Source of the DNA: an uncultured delta proteobacterium
GTDB taxonomy: Bacteria > Myxococcota_A > Bradymonadia > REDH01
Assembly (NCBI GenBank): GCA_903873545.1
Contig: CAIQPA010000619.1
Coordinates: 1 to 7,463, forward strand
Length of the DNA stretch: 7,463 bases
Direction: 5' to 3'
Shown here piece after piece: positions 1 to 7,463 of the stretch. The first letter of the stretch is position 1, and every line of letters starts with the position of its first letter. The position numbers and the translations under genes are program-made. Below the pieces are notes generated by a model. The model saw nothing but the letters and a program-made list of their open reading frames with translations. It did no database searches and had not been told where the DNA came from.

Positions 1-41
1 CGGCGTGCAACCTGCATCGCCCCGTGCTGTTGGCATCACGG
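1..41. other. Short stretch downstream of glyS, no call
   Basis: On the minus strand these 41 nt follow the glyS stop. Two ATG codons (ending at 34 and 15) leave open frames to the window edge, and the second has GGGG shortly before it. The length is too small to say whether a gene begins here, and no terminator hairpin is visible. Confidence 0.3.
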
Positions 42-2149
42 TCAAGCGCCCTGCGTCTGGATGCGCGAAATGTCGGCGAAGCGCATGAAGGCGGTGCGGA
101 TGAGGCCGAGGAGGGCGAGCCGGTTCTGGCGGACCATCGGGTCGTCGGCGTTGACCATCACCTCATCGAAGAAGCGGTCGATGCCGGGCTTGAGGCCGAC
201 GAGGAGGTTGGCGACCTCGTCGAAGCGGAGGGCGGCGACCGCGGAGTCGAGCGACGGGAGCGTGTTGCAGACCGCTTCGCGGAGCGACCCCTCGCAGTTC
301 TTCTCGAAGTAGGCAGGGCTCACCTCGCCTTCGCTGGCGAGCGAGCGGCCGGCCGCGAGGTCCTCTTCGTCTGCCTTCTTGAGGATGTTGACCACGCGAC
401 GAACGGCTGCAGCGAGCGGGTCGAAGTCGGCATTCATCCGCATGGCGTTGAGTGCCACGGCGCGGGCCCGCAGCGAGGGAAGGTCGTTCTCGGCCACCGC
501 GACAACCGCCGCGACGATGTCGGTAGGCGACTCTTGGCCCAGCAGGTTGCGGAGGCGGTCGAGGATGAACTCGGTGACGTCTTCGACCAGGTTGGGCCGT
601 GCGCCGAGGTCGCCCGGAAGGCCTGCGGCGACGACCGCAATCAGCGCGCGCAGGTCGAAGCGGAGGTTGCGGTCCAAGGCAGTGCGGAGGATGCCGATGG
701 CGGAGCGGCGGAGGGCGTAGGGGTCTGCGCTGCCCGAGGGGATCAGCCCGAGCGCGAAGCAGCCCACCAGCGTGTCGAGCTTGTCGGCGAGCGAGACGCA
801 GATCGCAACCGGCGAGGCCGGCGGCGCGTCGTTGGCGCCCTTCGGCTGGTAGTGAGCCTCGATGGCCTCGGAGACCTCTGCGGCCTCGCCATCGGCTGCG
901 GCGTAGGCCCGCCCGATGGTGCCCTGCAACTCAGGGAACTGGTAGACCACGCCCGAGACCAGGTCGGCCTTGCAGAGCTGTGCCGCGCGGGTCGCATGGA
1001 CCGCAACCGACGCGTCGTCTGCAAAGAGGAGCCCTGCAAGGTGGCCCGCGACCGCCTCGATGCGCTTGGCGCGATCGGCGACGCTGCCGAGCCTGTCCAT
1101 GTAGAGCACCCGCTCAAGGTCGACGCGGCGGCTGTCGAGCGTGCGCTTGCGGTCCTCCTTGAAGAAGAAGCGGGCATCTTCGAGGCGGGCGACGAGCACG
1201 CGGCCGTTGCCCGCGACCACCACCGCGGGGTCGCGGACAATCATGTTCGAGACGAAGCAGAAGAGGTTCGCCAGCTTGCCGTCGGCGGTCTCGGCCGCGA
1301 AGTAGCGCTGGTTGGTCCGCATGGAGGTGGTGAGCACCTCGCGCGGAATCTCGGTGTATTTGGGGTCGAAGGTGCCGATCATCGGTACCGGCCACTCGAC
1401 CAGGTGGACGACCTCGTCGATGAGCCCCTCGTCGACGATGGGAATGCCGCCGGCTGAGCGCAGCGCCGCATCGACGCCAGCGCGGATGGCCGACTTGCGC
1501 TCGTCGACCGAGGCGATGACATGGGCTGCTCGGAGCTTCTCGGCGTAGTCGTCTGCGGCATGCTCGAAGCGGATGGTCCCCGACGAGAGGAAGCGGTGAC
1601 CGAAGGTCTCGCGGCCGGCTTCCACACCGGCGAAGGCGACGGGCAACAACTCACCGTCGAGGAGCGCGATGATGGTGTGAATGGGCCGGGCGAACTGCTC
1701 GGTGCCCCAGCCCCAGCGCATGGAGCGCTTCCAGGCAAACGCCGTGAAGACCGACTGGAGTGCGGCTGTGATGACCTCCGCAGCAGGCTTGCCCTCCTCG
1801 CGGACGACAGCACCGATGTACTCGCCCTTGGGCGTGACGACGCGGAGCAGCTCCTCCACGGCGATTCCCTTGCCCCGCGCGAAGCCCTCGGCTGCCTTAG
1901 TGGGGCGGCCCTCCGCGTCGAAGGCGGCCTTGACGGCCGGCCCGAGCGCGGTCTCTTCGGAGGCTTCGCCGACGGCGGCGATGTCGTGGATGCGGACAGC
2001 AAGCCGGCGCGGCGTCGCGAAGGTCTGCACCTCGCCGTGGCCCAGACGAGCGTCGGCGCAGGCGCGGATCAGGTGGCGGGCCAGCGTCTCGACGGCAGTG
2101 TCAATCTCGCCTGCGGGGAGCTCTTCGGTTCCGATTTCAAACAGCAGTT

Positions 2150-2153
<4 letters not shown>
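42..2153 (-). CDS. glyS: Glycyl-tRNA synthetase beta subunit
   Basis: This is the beta subunit of the bacterial alpha2-beta2 glycyl-tRNA synthetase, which charges tRNA-Gly with glycine in the cytoplasm; the beta chain mainly supplies tRNA recognition. The 703 aa product is full family length. It opens with the typical LFEIGTEELPAGEI (residues 4-17) and has MRTNQRYF at 278-285, SGSADPYALRR at 473-483, and a C-terminal DALR-type anticodon-binding region with FFDEVMV at 661-667 and RQNRLALL at 675-682. The ATG start at 2153 overlaps the glyQ stop as ATGA, and a strong GGAGG lies 7 nt upstream, so the start is secure. Translation is probably coupled to glyQ. I see no frameshift or missing block. 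Function is assigned from established family knowledge; confidence is very high. Confidence 0.98.
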
Positions 2154-3061
<908 letters not shown>

Positions 3062-3132
3062 GTTGGCTGCCCTGTGGGGAGGAGCGTTCGGGCCTGTCTG
3101 AAACGGAGGCAGGAGCGTCGCGCGCTCTTACA

Positions 3133-3150
3133 CCAAACGGCCGACTTTGG
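3133..3150. repeat. Short dyad, CCAAA/TTTGG arms
   Basis: CCAAA at 3133-3137 and TTTGG at 3146-3150 form an inverted repeat around an 8-nt core that includes the palindrome CGGCCG (3138-3143). A second small hairpin, GAAGC (3150-3154) and GCTTC (3161-3165) with a 6-nt loop, abuts it. Both lie 70-105 nt upstream of glyQ. They could be an operator or leader structure, but 5-bp arms are also expected by chance in GC-rich spacer DNA. Confidence 0.3.
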
Positions 3151-3173
3151 AAGCGGAACGGCTTCGTGACAGC

Positions 3174-3216
3174 GCCGCAGAGGGGCGGTCAGAGCAGGTC
3201 GAAGCATCTCTGCGGC
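3174..3216. repeat. 9-bp perfect inverted repeat in the spacer
   Basis: GCCGCAGAG at 3174-3182 and its exact complement CTCTGCGGC at 3208-3216 flank a 25-nt loop. In the leftward transcript the stem would form about 60 nt after the second DUF1552 stop. It is not followed by a U-run, so it is not a standard intrinsic terminator. It may slow polymerase, protect the 3' end of the envelope-operon mRNA, or act as a protein site; none of these can be told apart here. The arm length and perfection make it the best structural element in the spacer. Confidence 0.4.
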
Positions 3217-3275
3217 AGGCTCAAACCGTGTCGGCGCAGCTTTGTTCCCGGCAGGGAGGGTCGAGCGCGCTGCGG

Positions 3276-4601
3276 CTAGGCGAGCACGTCGCTGACGACC
3301 GAGTCGGTCTCGCCAGCATCGTACCCGAAGGAGGGCAGGCTGAGGCCCATGCCCTGCGCCATGGTGAGCGCAATCTTGGAGACATTTTCGCCGCTGGCGG
3401 AGCGGTAGTGCTGTCCCGGCTTGAGGTAGCCGCCCATCTTGCCGGCGAGCAGGACGGGGTACTCGTCGATGCTGTGGTTGCGCCCCTGCGAGACGTCGGA
3501 GGTGGCGAGGATGCCGGTGTGGTCGAGCAGCGTTCCGTCGCCCTCATCGACGGCTGCGAGCCGCTGCACGAAGGTGGCGAAGTCGCCCATGATGCTCTTC
3601 ACGATCATGTTGACGGTGGGCTGGTCGCCAGGCTCGTCGTGGGTGAGCGAGTGGTGGCCGGCGGCGGCGCCCGGGTAGAGGATGCCGTTGACAGGCGAAC
3701 TGTACCAGAGGCTCAGGACGCGGGTCTGGTCACAGGCGAGTGACATGGCCGCCATGTCGGCCATGACTGCCGTAAGGGCCGACATCTGCGGCCGGCCGTC
3801 AATCGGCAGGTAGTCACCGGGCTCCTGCGGGCGGGCGCAGGCAGCGAGGTTGGGCGGGTCTTCGAGCAGGCGGGCGACGCGAAGTTCGAGGTCACGCACG
3901 GAGGTGAAGTGCTGGTCGAGCCGAACCTTGTCAGCGGTCCCGACGCGGTTCTGGAGCCTCCGGACATCGTCGCTCACCGCGTCGAGGACGCTGCGGCGGA
4001 GCGAGAGCGTTGGGTCAATAATCGGCTCTTCGCCGGGCGCTCGAAAGGAGCCGCCGAAGAGGCGTTCGAAGAGAATGCGCGGGTTCGACTCGGCGGGGTT
4101 CACCGTGGTCGGTGTGACGTGCGAGAGGCCGCGTGCGCCCTCTTCGACCGCAATCTCGAGGGAGCGGAAGATGGTGTTCCCGCCGACCTCGTTCGCGATG
4201 ATCTGGTCGATCGTCGGGCCGGGCATCACCATGCTGGTGCCGTCCTGCCTGAGCGGGCCACCGGCGAGAAAGCCGGCGGGGCCGGATGAATGCGCGCCGA
4301 TGTTGGGGGCCTTGACTGCCATGCCAGAGACGACGGTCACATGCTCGCGGATGGAGGCAAGCGGTTGGAGCTGCTCGGAGAGCGTGTAGTCGGGACCGGT
4401 GCCGGTCGGGACCCAGCGGTCCGGCAGCATGCCGTTGCCCCAGAAGAAGAGGACGAAGCGGCGCGGGAAGGCATCCGTACCTGCCGCGCGGGCCTGCGCC
4501 GGATGTGCCATGAACTCGAGCCACGGCAGGCCAACGCCAACGGCGGCACCACCAAGGATGCCGCGCAGGAACCGTCGACGTGAGGGATGAAGTGGCTGCA
4601 T
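3276..4601 (-). CDS. Tat-exported DUF1552 (HXXSHH-type) protein, copy 2
   Basis: This 441 aa protein belongs to the DUF1552 / HXXSHH-motif family, exported proteins of unknown activity common in Planctomycetes, Verrucomicrobia and Myxococcota and often encoded beside DUF1592/1588/1585 proteins. The N-terminus is a twin-arginine signal: SRRRFLRG at 7-14, a hydrophobic stretch at 15-29, and a possible AxA cleavage site near residues 37-39. The name-giving motif appears as H317-S-L-T-H321-D322, a variant of HXXSHH. Another conserved block surrounds GRNHS (373-377) and PVLLAGKMGGYLKPG (382-396). Cys255 and Cys290 are shared with the other copy. I chose the ATG at 4601, not the in-frame ATG at 4862, because it starts the Tat signal and leaves 34 nt after the preceding gene; the longer form would add 87 low-complexity residues inside that gene. 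It is about 74% identical, gap-free, to the copy at 5535-6860. Confidence 0.93.
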   Translation of the reverse strand: MQPLHPSRRRFLRGILGGAAVGVGLPWLEFMAHPAQARAAGTDAFPRRFVLFFWGNGMLPDRWVPTGTGPDYTLSEQLQPLASIREHVTVVSGMAVKAPNIGAHSSGPAGFLAGGPLRQDGTSMVMPGPTIDQIIANEVGGNTIFRSLEIAVEEGARGLSHVTPTTVNPAESNPRILFERLFGGSFRAPGEEPIIDPTLSLRRSVLDAVSDDVRRLQNRVGTADKVRLDQHFTSVRDLELRVARLLEDPPNLAACARPQEPGDYLPIDGRPQMSALTAVMADMAAMSLACDQTRVLSLWYSSPVNGILYPGAAAGHHSLTHDEPGDQPTVNMIVKSIMGDFATFVQRLAAVDEGDGTLLDHTGILATSDVSQGRNHSIDEYPVLLAGKMGGYLKPGQHYRSASGENVSKIALTMAQGMGLSLPSFGYDAGETDSVVSDVLA

Positions 4602-4635
4602 GAAGGTCTCTTCGGTCCGGCGTAGCGGCGACCGG

Positions 4636-5538
4636 TCAGCGGGCGATGAAGGCTTCGATACCCTTGAGCTCAAGGACCGCCGAGACGTAGGTGCACTTGT
4701 TGTCGGGGCCGGGTCGGAGGTCGGCGATGTTGGGCAGCAGAGGAATGATAATGCGCGACTCGCTCTCGGCGTAGGTGCGGGCAATCTCCGAGATTTCCGC
4801 GACGCTGACGCCACAACCGAGGTAGCCATTCCAGGTGCCGTCCTCTTGGAGCTGAAGTTCAAAGGTCATATCGACGACGTTGATGGCGAAGGCCTCGGCC
4901 AGGAGCTCAAGGTCGAGGTGGTACTCCTCCGTGGAGAGGCGGAGGCGCCCGTCAACGATCTTGGCATTCTCTGCCACGACGACGGGTGCGTCGGGGCGCA
5001 CCTCGAAGGTCTGCCCGGCCTGCATGACGCCGGTGGTTCCCATGATGGGCTTGTCGTTGTAACCGCGGAAGAGGCGGAGCGTGACGTCGTCGTCGTTCCA
5101 CGGGTCGTCGAGGCCATCGAACTCGACGACGAAGGCGAGTTTTCCGTCGTTGACGGCAGCCTTGATGAGTCCTTCTACCGGCACGCCGGCGAGGTCGTAG
5201 ACCGAAGCCCAGACCGCACCGAGCTGGTTGTCGATGCCGGTGGTTCCATCCGGCGAGGTGAAGTCCTTCTTGCCGCAGGCTTCGCGGTCGGTCGCGTTGC
5301 TCACGCGGCCGTCGAGGTCGAAGCCCGGGGCGATGGAGGAGGAGACAGAACCTGCCACGTGGATCTCACGGACCACAACGGCCGGTCGCGCAGTCAGCTC
5401 GCCGAAAGCGATGCCGCTGGAGGCCGAACCTTCGAAGGCGTCGCCCGCTGAGGGTGCCGCTTCGGCAGGACCGTCTTCGGCACAGGCGGAAAGCGCCGCG
5501 CAGGCGATGAAAAGAAGAGAGAGGGGAAGGGTCTTCAT
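4636..5538 (-). CDS. Putative lipoprotein of unknown function
   Basis: I do not recognise this 300 aa protein. It begins with a type II signal peptide: Lys2, a hydrophobic core (residues 4-17) and a lipobox LSAC with Cys19 as the predicted lipidated residue. An Ala/Glu/Ser-rich linker follows to about residue 45. The rest looks like a soluble, mostly beta domain. It includes DFTSPDGTTGIDNQLG (92-107), rich in Asp, Asn and Gly and possibly metal-binding, an acidic run DGLDDPWNDDD (141-151), and GYLGCGVSVAEI (238-249). Mature cysteines other than Cys19 are 88, 242 and 282. Its ATG overlaps the stop of the preceding DUF1552 gene as ATGA, with GAGG 7 nt before it, and the second DUF1552 gene starts 34 nt after its stop. 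The context suggests it works with the DUF1552 proteins in the envelope. The lipoprotein call is strong; the function is unknown. Confidence 0.88.
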   Translation of the reverse strand: MKTLPLSLLFIACAALSACAEDGPAEAAPSAGDAFEGSASSGIAFGELTARPAVVVREIHVAGSVSSSIAPGFDLDGRVSNATDREACGKKDFTSPDGTTGIDNQLGAVWASVYDLAGVPVEGLIKAAVNDGKLAFVVEFDGLDDPWNDDDVTLRLFRGYNDKPIMGTTGVMQAGQTFEVRPDAPVVVAENAKIVDGRLRLSTEEYHLDLELLAEAFAINVVDMTFELQLQEDGTWNGYLGCGVSVAEISEIARTYAESESRIIIPLLPNIADLRPGPDNKCTYVSAVLELKGIEAFIAR

Positions 5539-6860
5539 GCCACGACCTCGCTTACGATGGAGTTAACCTCGCCTTCGCCAACACCAAAGGAGGGCAAGTT
5601 GACGCCCATACCTTGGGCCATGGTGTAGGAGATTTTGGCGACGTTCTCGGCGCTGTTCGAACGGTAGTGGGTGCCCGGCTTGAGGTAGCCGCCCATCTTG
5701 CCGACCAGGAGGATCGGGTAGTCGTCGGTGGAGTGGTTGCGGCCCATCGCGCAGTCGGTGGTGGCCAGGATGCCCGTGTGATCGAGGAGGCTGCCTTCGC
5801 CCTCGTCAACGGCGGCGAGCTTCTCCACGAAGGTGGCAAAGTCGCTCATGATGCTCTTGACGATCATGTTGACCATGGGCTGGTCGCCGGGCTCGTCGTG
5901 GGTAAGCGTGTGGTGACCCGCCGAGGCGCCTGGGAAGAGGATGCCGTTGAGCGAGGCGCTGTACCACATGCTCAGTACGCGGGTCTGGTCGCAGGCGAGC
6001 GCCATGGCGGCCAGGTCCGACATGACCGAGGTGATGGCGCTCATTTGCGGCCGGCCATCGATGGGCGCATAGTCGCCCGGCTCCGCCGGTCTGGCGCAGG
6101 CAGCGAGGTTTGCCGGGTCTTCGAGAAGGCGGGCAACGCGGAGTTCGAGGTCGCGTACGCCGGACAGGTGCTGGTCAAGCCGAATCTGGTCTGCGGTGCC
6201 GACGCGGCGCTTGAGCCGGCCGATGTCGTTACCGACGGCGTCGAGCACGCTGCGACGAAGCGAGAGCGTCGGGTCGATGATGGGCTCTTCGCCGGGCGCG
6301 CGGAACGAGCCTCCGAAGAGCCGCTCAAAGAGCACGCGCGGGTTCGCCTCGGCAGGGTTCACCTGATTGGAGGCGACATAAGAGAGCCCGCGGGCTCGCT
6401 CCTGGATGGCGATTTCGAGCGAGCGGAAGGTGGTGTTGGCGCCAATCTCCGAGGCGATGATCTGGTCGATCGAGGGGCCGGAGAAGGTCGAGTCGTTTCC
6501 GTTGACGATGAGAGGGCGGCCAGCAAGGAAACCGCTCGGACCGGCGAGATGGGCCACGGGGTTGCCGGTCTTGACCGACATGCCGCTCACCACCGAGATG
6601 TGTTCGCGCACCGCGGCGAGCGGCGCGAGCTGCTCGGAGAGTTCGAAGCCTGTGCCGGTTGTGGAGGGGACCCACTTCTCTGGCAAGACGCCGTTGCCCC
6701 AGAAGAAGATGACGAAGCGACGCGGGAAGGCGTCGGTCGCGGCGGCACTGGCGACCGACGGACGGGCCATCAGTTCGAGCCAGGGAAGGCCTACGCCTAC
6801 GGCGGCGCCACCAAGAATGCCGCGAAGAAAGCGACGACGGGATGGTTGAGAGAGGTTCAT
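5535..6860 (-). CDS. Tat-exported DUF1552 (HXXSHH-type) protein, copy 1
   Basis: This is the upstream DUF1552 paralogue, also 441 aa. It carries the Tat motif SRRRFLRG at 7-14, a hydrophobic stretch to about residue 30, and a likely cleavage region SVASA at 35-39. The HXXSHH-family motif reads H317-T-L-T-H321-D322, followed by EPGDQP. GRNHS lies at 373-377 and KMGGYLKPG at 388-396. Cys255 and Cys290 match the other copy; Cys370 is found only here. The ATG at 6860 has AGGAG 5 nt before it, overlapping the TAG stop of the DUF1588/1585 gene, so the start is secure. Its own TGA overlaps the lipoprotein ATG. The family's reaction is not established. A distant relation to the alkaline-phosphatase-like DUF1501 group has been suggested by their similar genomic settings, but I cannot show it from this sequence. 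Confidence 0.95.
   Translation of the reverse strand: MNLSQPSRRRFLRGILGGAAVGVGLPWLELMARPSVASAAATDAFPRRFVIFFWGNGVLPEKWVPSTTGTGFELSEQLAPLAAVREHISVVSGMSVKTGNPVAHLAGPSGFLAGRPLIVNGNDSTFSGPSIDQIIASEIGANTTFRSLEIAIQERARGLSYVASNQVNPAEANPRVLFERLFGGSFRAPGEEPIIDPTLSLRRSVLDAVGNDIGRLKRRVGTADQIRLDQHLSGVRDLELRVARLLEDPANLAACARPAEPGDYAPIDGRPQMSAITSVMSDLAAMALACDQTRVLSMWYSASLNGILFPGASAGHHTLTHDEPGDQPMVNMIVKSIMSDFATFVEKLAAVDEGEGSLLDHTGILATTDCAMGRNHSTDDYPILLVGKMGGYLKPGTHYRSNSAENVAKISYTMAQGMGVNLPSFGVGEGEVNSIVSEVVA
5546..5549 (-). promoter_or_regulatory. Ribosome binding site of the lipoprotein gene
   Basis: GAGG on the minus strand, 7 nt before the lipoprotein ATG, lies within the last codons of DUF1552 copy 1. Together with the ATGA overlap at 5535-5538 it supports coupled translation of the two genes. 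Confidence 0.55.
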
Positions 6861-6865
6861 GGGGG

Positions 6866-6870
6866 CTCCT
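6866..6870 (-). promoter_or_regulatory. Ribosome binding site of DUF1552 copy 1
   Basis: AGGAG on the minus strand lies 5 nt before the ATG and shares bases with the TAG stop (6869-6871) of the upstream gene. This arrangement lets a terminating ribosome restart and supports the operon call. Confidence 0.7.
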
Positions 6871-7463
6871 ACTGGGCCTTCGAAGCGGAGCGGAAGCCCT
6901 CGCTCATGACGATTCCGATCATTGCAGGCTTGAGGCGGTAGCCCGAGGCCTCGAGCTCGCCGGTCAGTCCCTCAAGGATGGGCAGCTCGGTGAAGTTCTC
7001 CTCGTGGCCCGTGGCGTAGCGGTAGAGGTTGGAGACAAAGCAGCTTCCGAAGTCCTCGTGGGAGACTACCTGCTCGGCCATGCCGCGCGCATCGGCGAAG
7101 GGCGCGCCGTCGAGGTCGCCCGCGGGGTCGATCTCGCCGCCATTGTCGATCGTCCGGAACTGTCCCATGGCGTCGAAGTTCTCGAGGCCAAGGCCGATAG
7201 GGTCGGTGAGGTCATGGCAGCCTGCGCAGCTCGGCTCTGTTGCGTGGGTCGAAAGGCGGTCGCGAAGGGTCTGCGCGTCGGCGTTCACTTCGGGGAGGGC
7301 CGTGCTGACGTTAACCGGCGGCGGGTTGATACGCTTGCAGAGAAGCCGCTCCCGAATGAAGAGGCCCCGCAGCGTCGCCGAGGAGGCGACAGCGTGCGAG
7401 TTGAGCCCCAGGAAGGAGAGCTGCCCGAGGAAGCCGGCGCGCGGCGAATCCGGCGGATAGACA
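6869..7463 (-). CDS. DUF1588/DUF1585 c-type-haem-site protein, C-terminal part
   Basis: This is the last 197 residues of a larger protein whose 5' end lies beyond the window. The frame stays open from the edge, so the GTG at 7288 is an internal valine codon and not a start. Counting from the first complete codon, residues 8-59 match the DUF1588 style (RAGFLGQLSFLGLNSH, then LRGLFIRERLLCKRINPPP). Residues 66-103 hold a CAGCH haem-binding motif (79-83) followed by DPIGLGLENFDAMGQFR. The tail, from about DFGSCFVSNLYRYATGH (137-153), matches DUF1585. In complete members these domains follow DUF1587/DUF1592/DUF1595 in proteins related to planctomycete cytochromes. The protein is presumably exported, since CxxCH haem attachment happens outside the cytoplasm. 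Its stop is 8 nt before the DUF1552 start, the usual pairing for these families. The enzymatic role is unknown. Confidence 0.9.
   Translation of the reverse strand, partial: VYPPDSPRAGFLGQLSFLGLNSHAVASSATLRGLFIRERLLCKRINPPPVNVSTALPEVNADAQTLRDRLSTHATEPSCAGCHDLTDPIGLGLENFDAMGQFRTIDNGGEIDPAGDLDGAPFADARGMAEQVVSHEDFGSCFVSNLYRYATGHEENFTELPILEGLTGELEASGYRLKPAMIGIVMSEGFRSASKAQ
7214..7228 (-). other. CxxCH c-type haem attachment codons
   Basis: The codons read C-A-G-C-H on the minus strand, the covalent haem c attachment motif. It lies between the DUF1588 and DUF1585 parts, preceded by THATEPS and followed by DLTDPIG, as is usual for this protein group. It is the only CxxCH in the visible part of the protein. 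Confidence 0.8.

Larger units (their letters stand above)
3062..3275 (-). promoter_or_regulatory. Intergenic spacer upstream of glyQ
   Basis: This 214-nt stretch lies between the stop of the second DUF1552 gene and the glyQ start and has no credible ORF. It should contain the 3' end of the envelope-operon transcript and the glyQS leader. I find no good sigma-70 -35/-10 pair; a TGTAAGAG segment on the minus strand (about 3125-3132) is the nearest thing to an extended -10 and is weak. No T-box antiterminator sequence is visible. Several inverted repeats are present, described separately. The function is inferred from position only. Confidence 0.4.

Noticed and set aside
24..1457. A 477-codon open frame on the plus strand opposite glyS
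   Set aside because: It is a mirror frame of a GC-rich coding region: Arg/Glu/Ala/Val-rich, with no recognisable domain, lying wholly over a certain glyS.
3235..3274. CGCAGC/GCTGCG inverted repeat just after the DUF1552 copy 2 stop, as a terminator
   Set aside because: The arms are only 6 bp with a 28-nt loop and no U-tract follows; this is expected by chance in DNA of this composition.
3062..3275. T-box riboswitch upstream of glyQS
   Set aside because: T-box control of glycyl-tRNA synthetase is typical of Firmicutes. No conserved T-box antiterminator sequence or terminator with a U-run is present here.
4602..4862. N-terminal extension of DUF1552 copy 2 to an ATG at 4862
   Set aside because: The extra 87 residues are Ser/Arg/Pro-rich, lie inside the lipoprotein gene in another frame, and would bury the Tat signal; copy 1 begins at the equivalent of 4601.
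5613..6941. A 442-codon open frame on the plus strand opposite DUF1552 copy 1
   Set aside because: A similar open frame occurs only in pieces opposite copy 2, the composition is that of an antisense shadow, and the minus-strand gene is secure.
6869..7288. A complete 139 aa protein starting at the GTG at 7288
   Set aside because: The frame is open to the window edge and the upstream residues match DUF1588, so the GTG is an internal codon of a truncated gene.

Overview
This is a GC-rich window, roughly 63-65% G+C by eye, in which every gene I can support lies on the minus strand. The genes read from the right edge to the left. Gene content (two-subunit bacterial glycyl-tRNA synthetase, a DUF1588/DUF1585 protein with a CxxCH haem site, Tat-exported DUF1552 proteins and an Ala/Ser-rich lipoprotein) suggests a Gram-negative bacterium. 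A Myxococcota or related former 'Deltaproteobacteria' lineage fits best, with a planctomycete or verrucomicrobial relative as a weaker alternative. That placement is inference from gene content, not from a search.

Right half (7463 to 3276): a compact run of four genes on one strand. First is the C-terminal part of a DUF1588/DUF1585 protein, cut by the window edge. Then, 8 nt on, comes a DUF1552 protein with a Tat signal; next a lipoprotein whose start overlaps the DUF1552 stop by ATGA; and 34 nt further a second DUF1552 protein. The two DUF1552 proteins have the same length (441 aa), align without a gap, and are about 74% identical by hand count. Spacing and overlap argue for one operon. All products are predicted to leave the cytoplasm: two by Tat, one by Sec/lipoprotein processing, and one carrying a c-type haem site that needs periplasmic maturation. 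The natural reading is a cell-envelope module of unknown chemistry, possibly redox-linked.

Middle (3275 to 3062): a 214-nt intergenic stretch with several inverted repeats but no T-rich intrinsic terminator and no clear consensus promoter. It separates the envelope operon from the housekeeping genes and must hold at least the leader of glyQ if glyQS has its own promoter.

Left half (3061 to 42): glyQ and glyS, the alpha and beta subunits of the heterotetrameric glycyl-tRNA synthetase, translationally coupled by an ATGA overlap. Both look complete and ordinary. The last 41 bases of the window are too short to call.

The part worth attention is the DUF1588/1585 - DUF1552 - lipoprotein - DUF1552 cassette. 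The DUF families are known to co-occur. The duplicated DUF1552 pair bracketing an unrecognised lipoprotein is the less ordinary feature.
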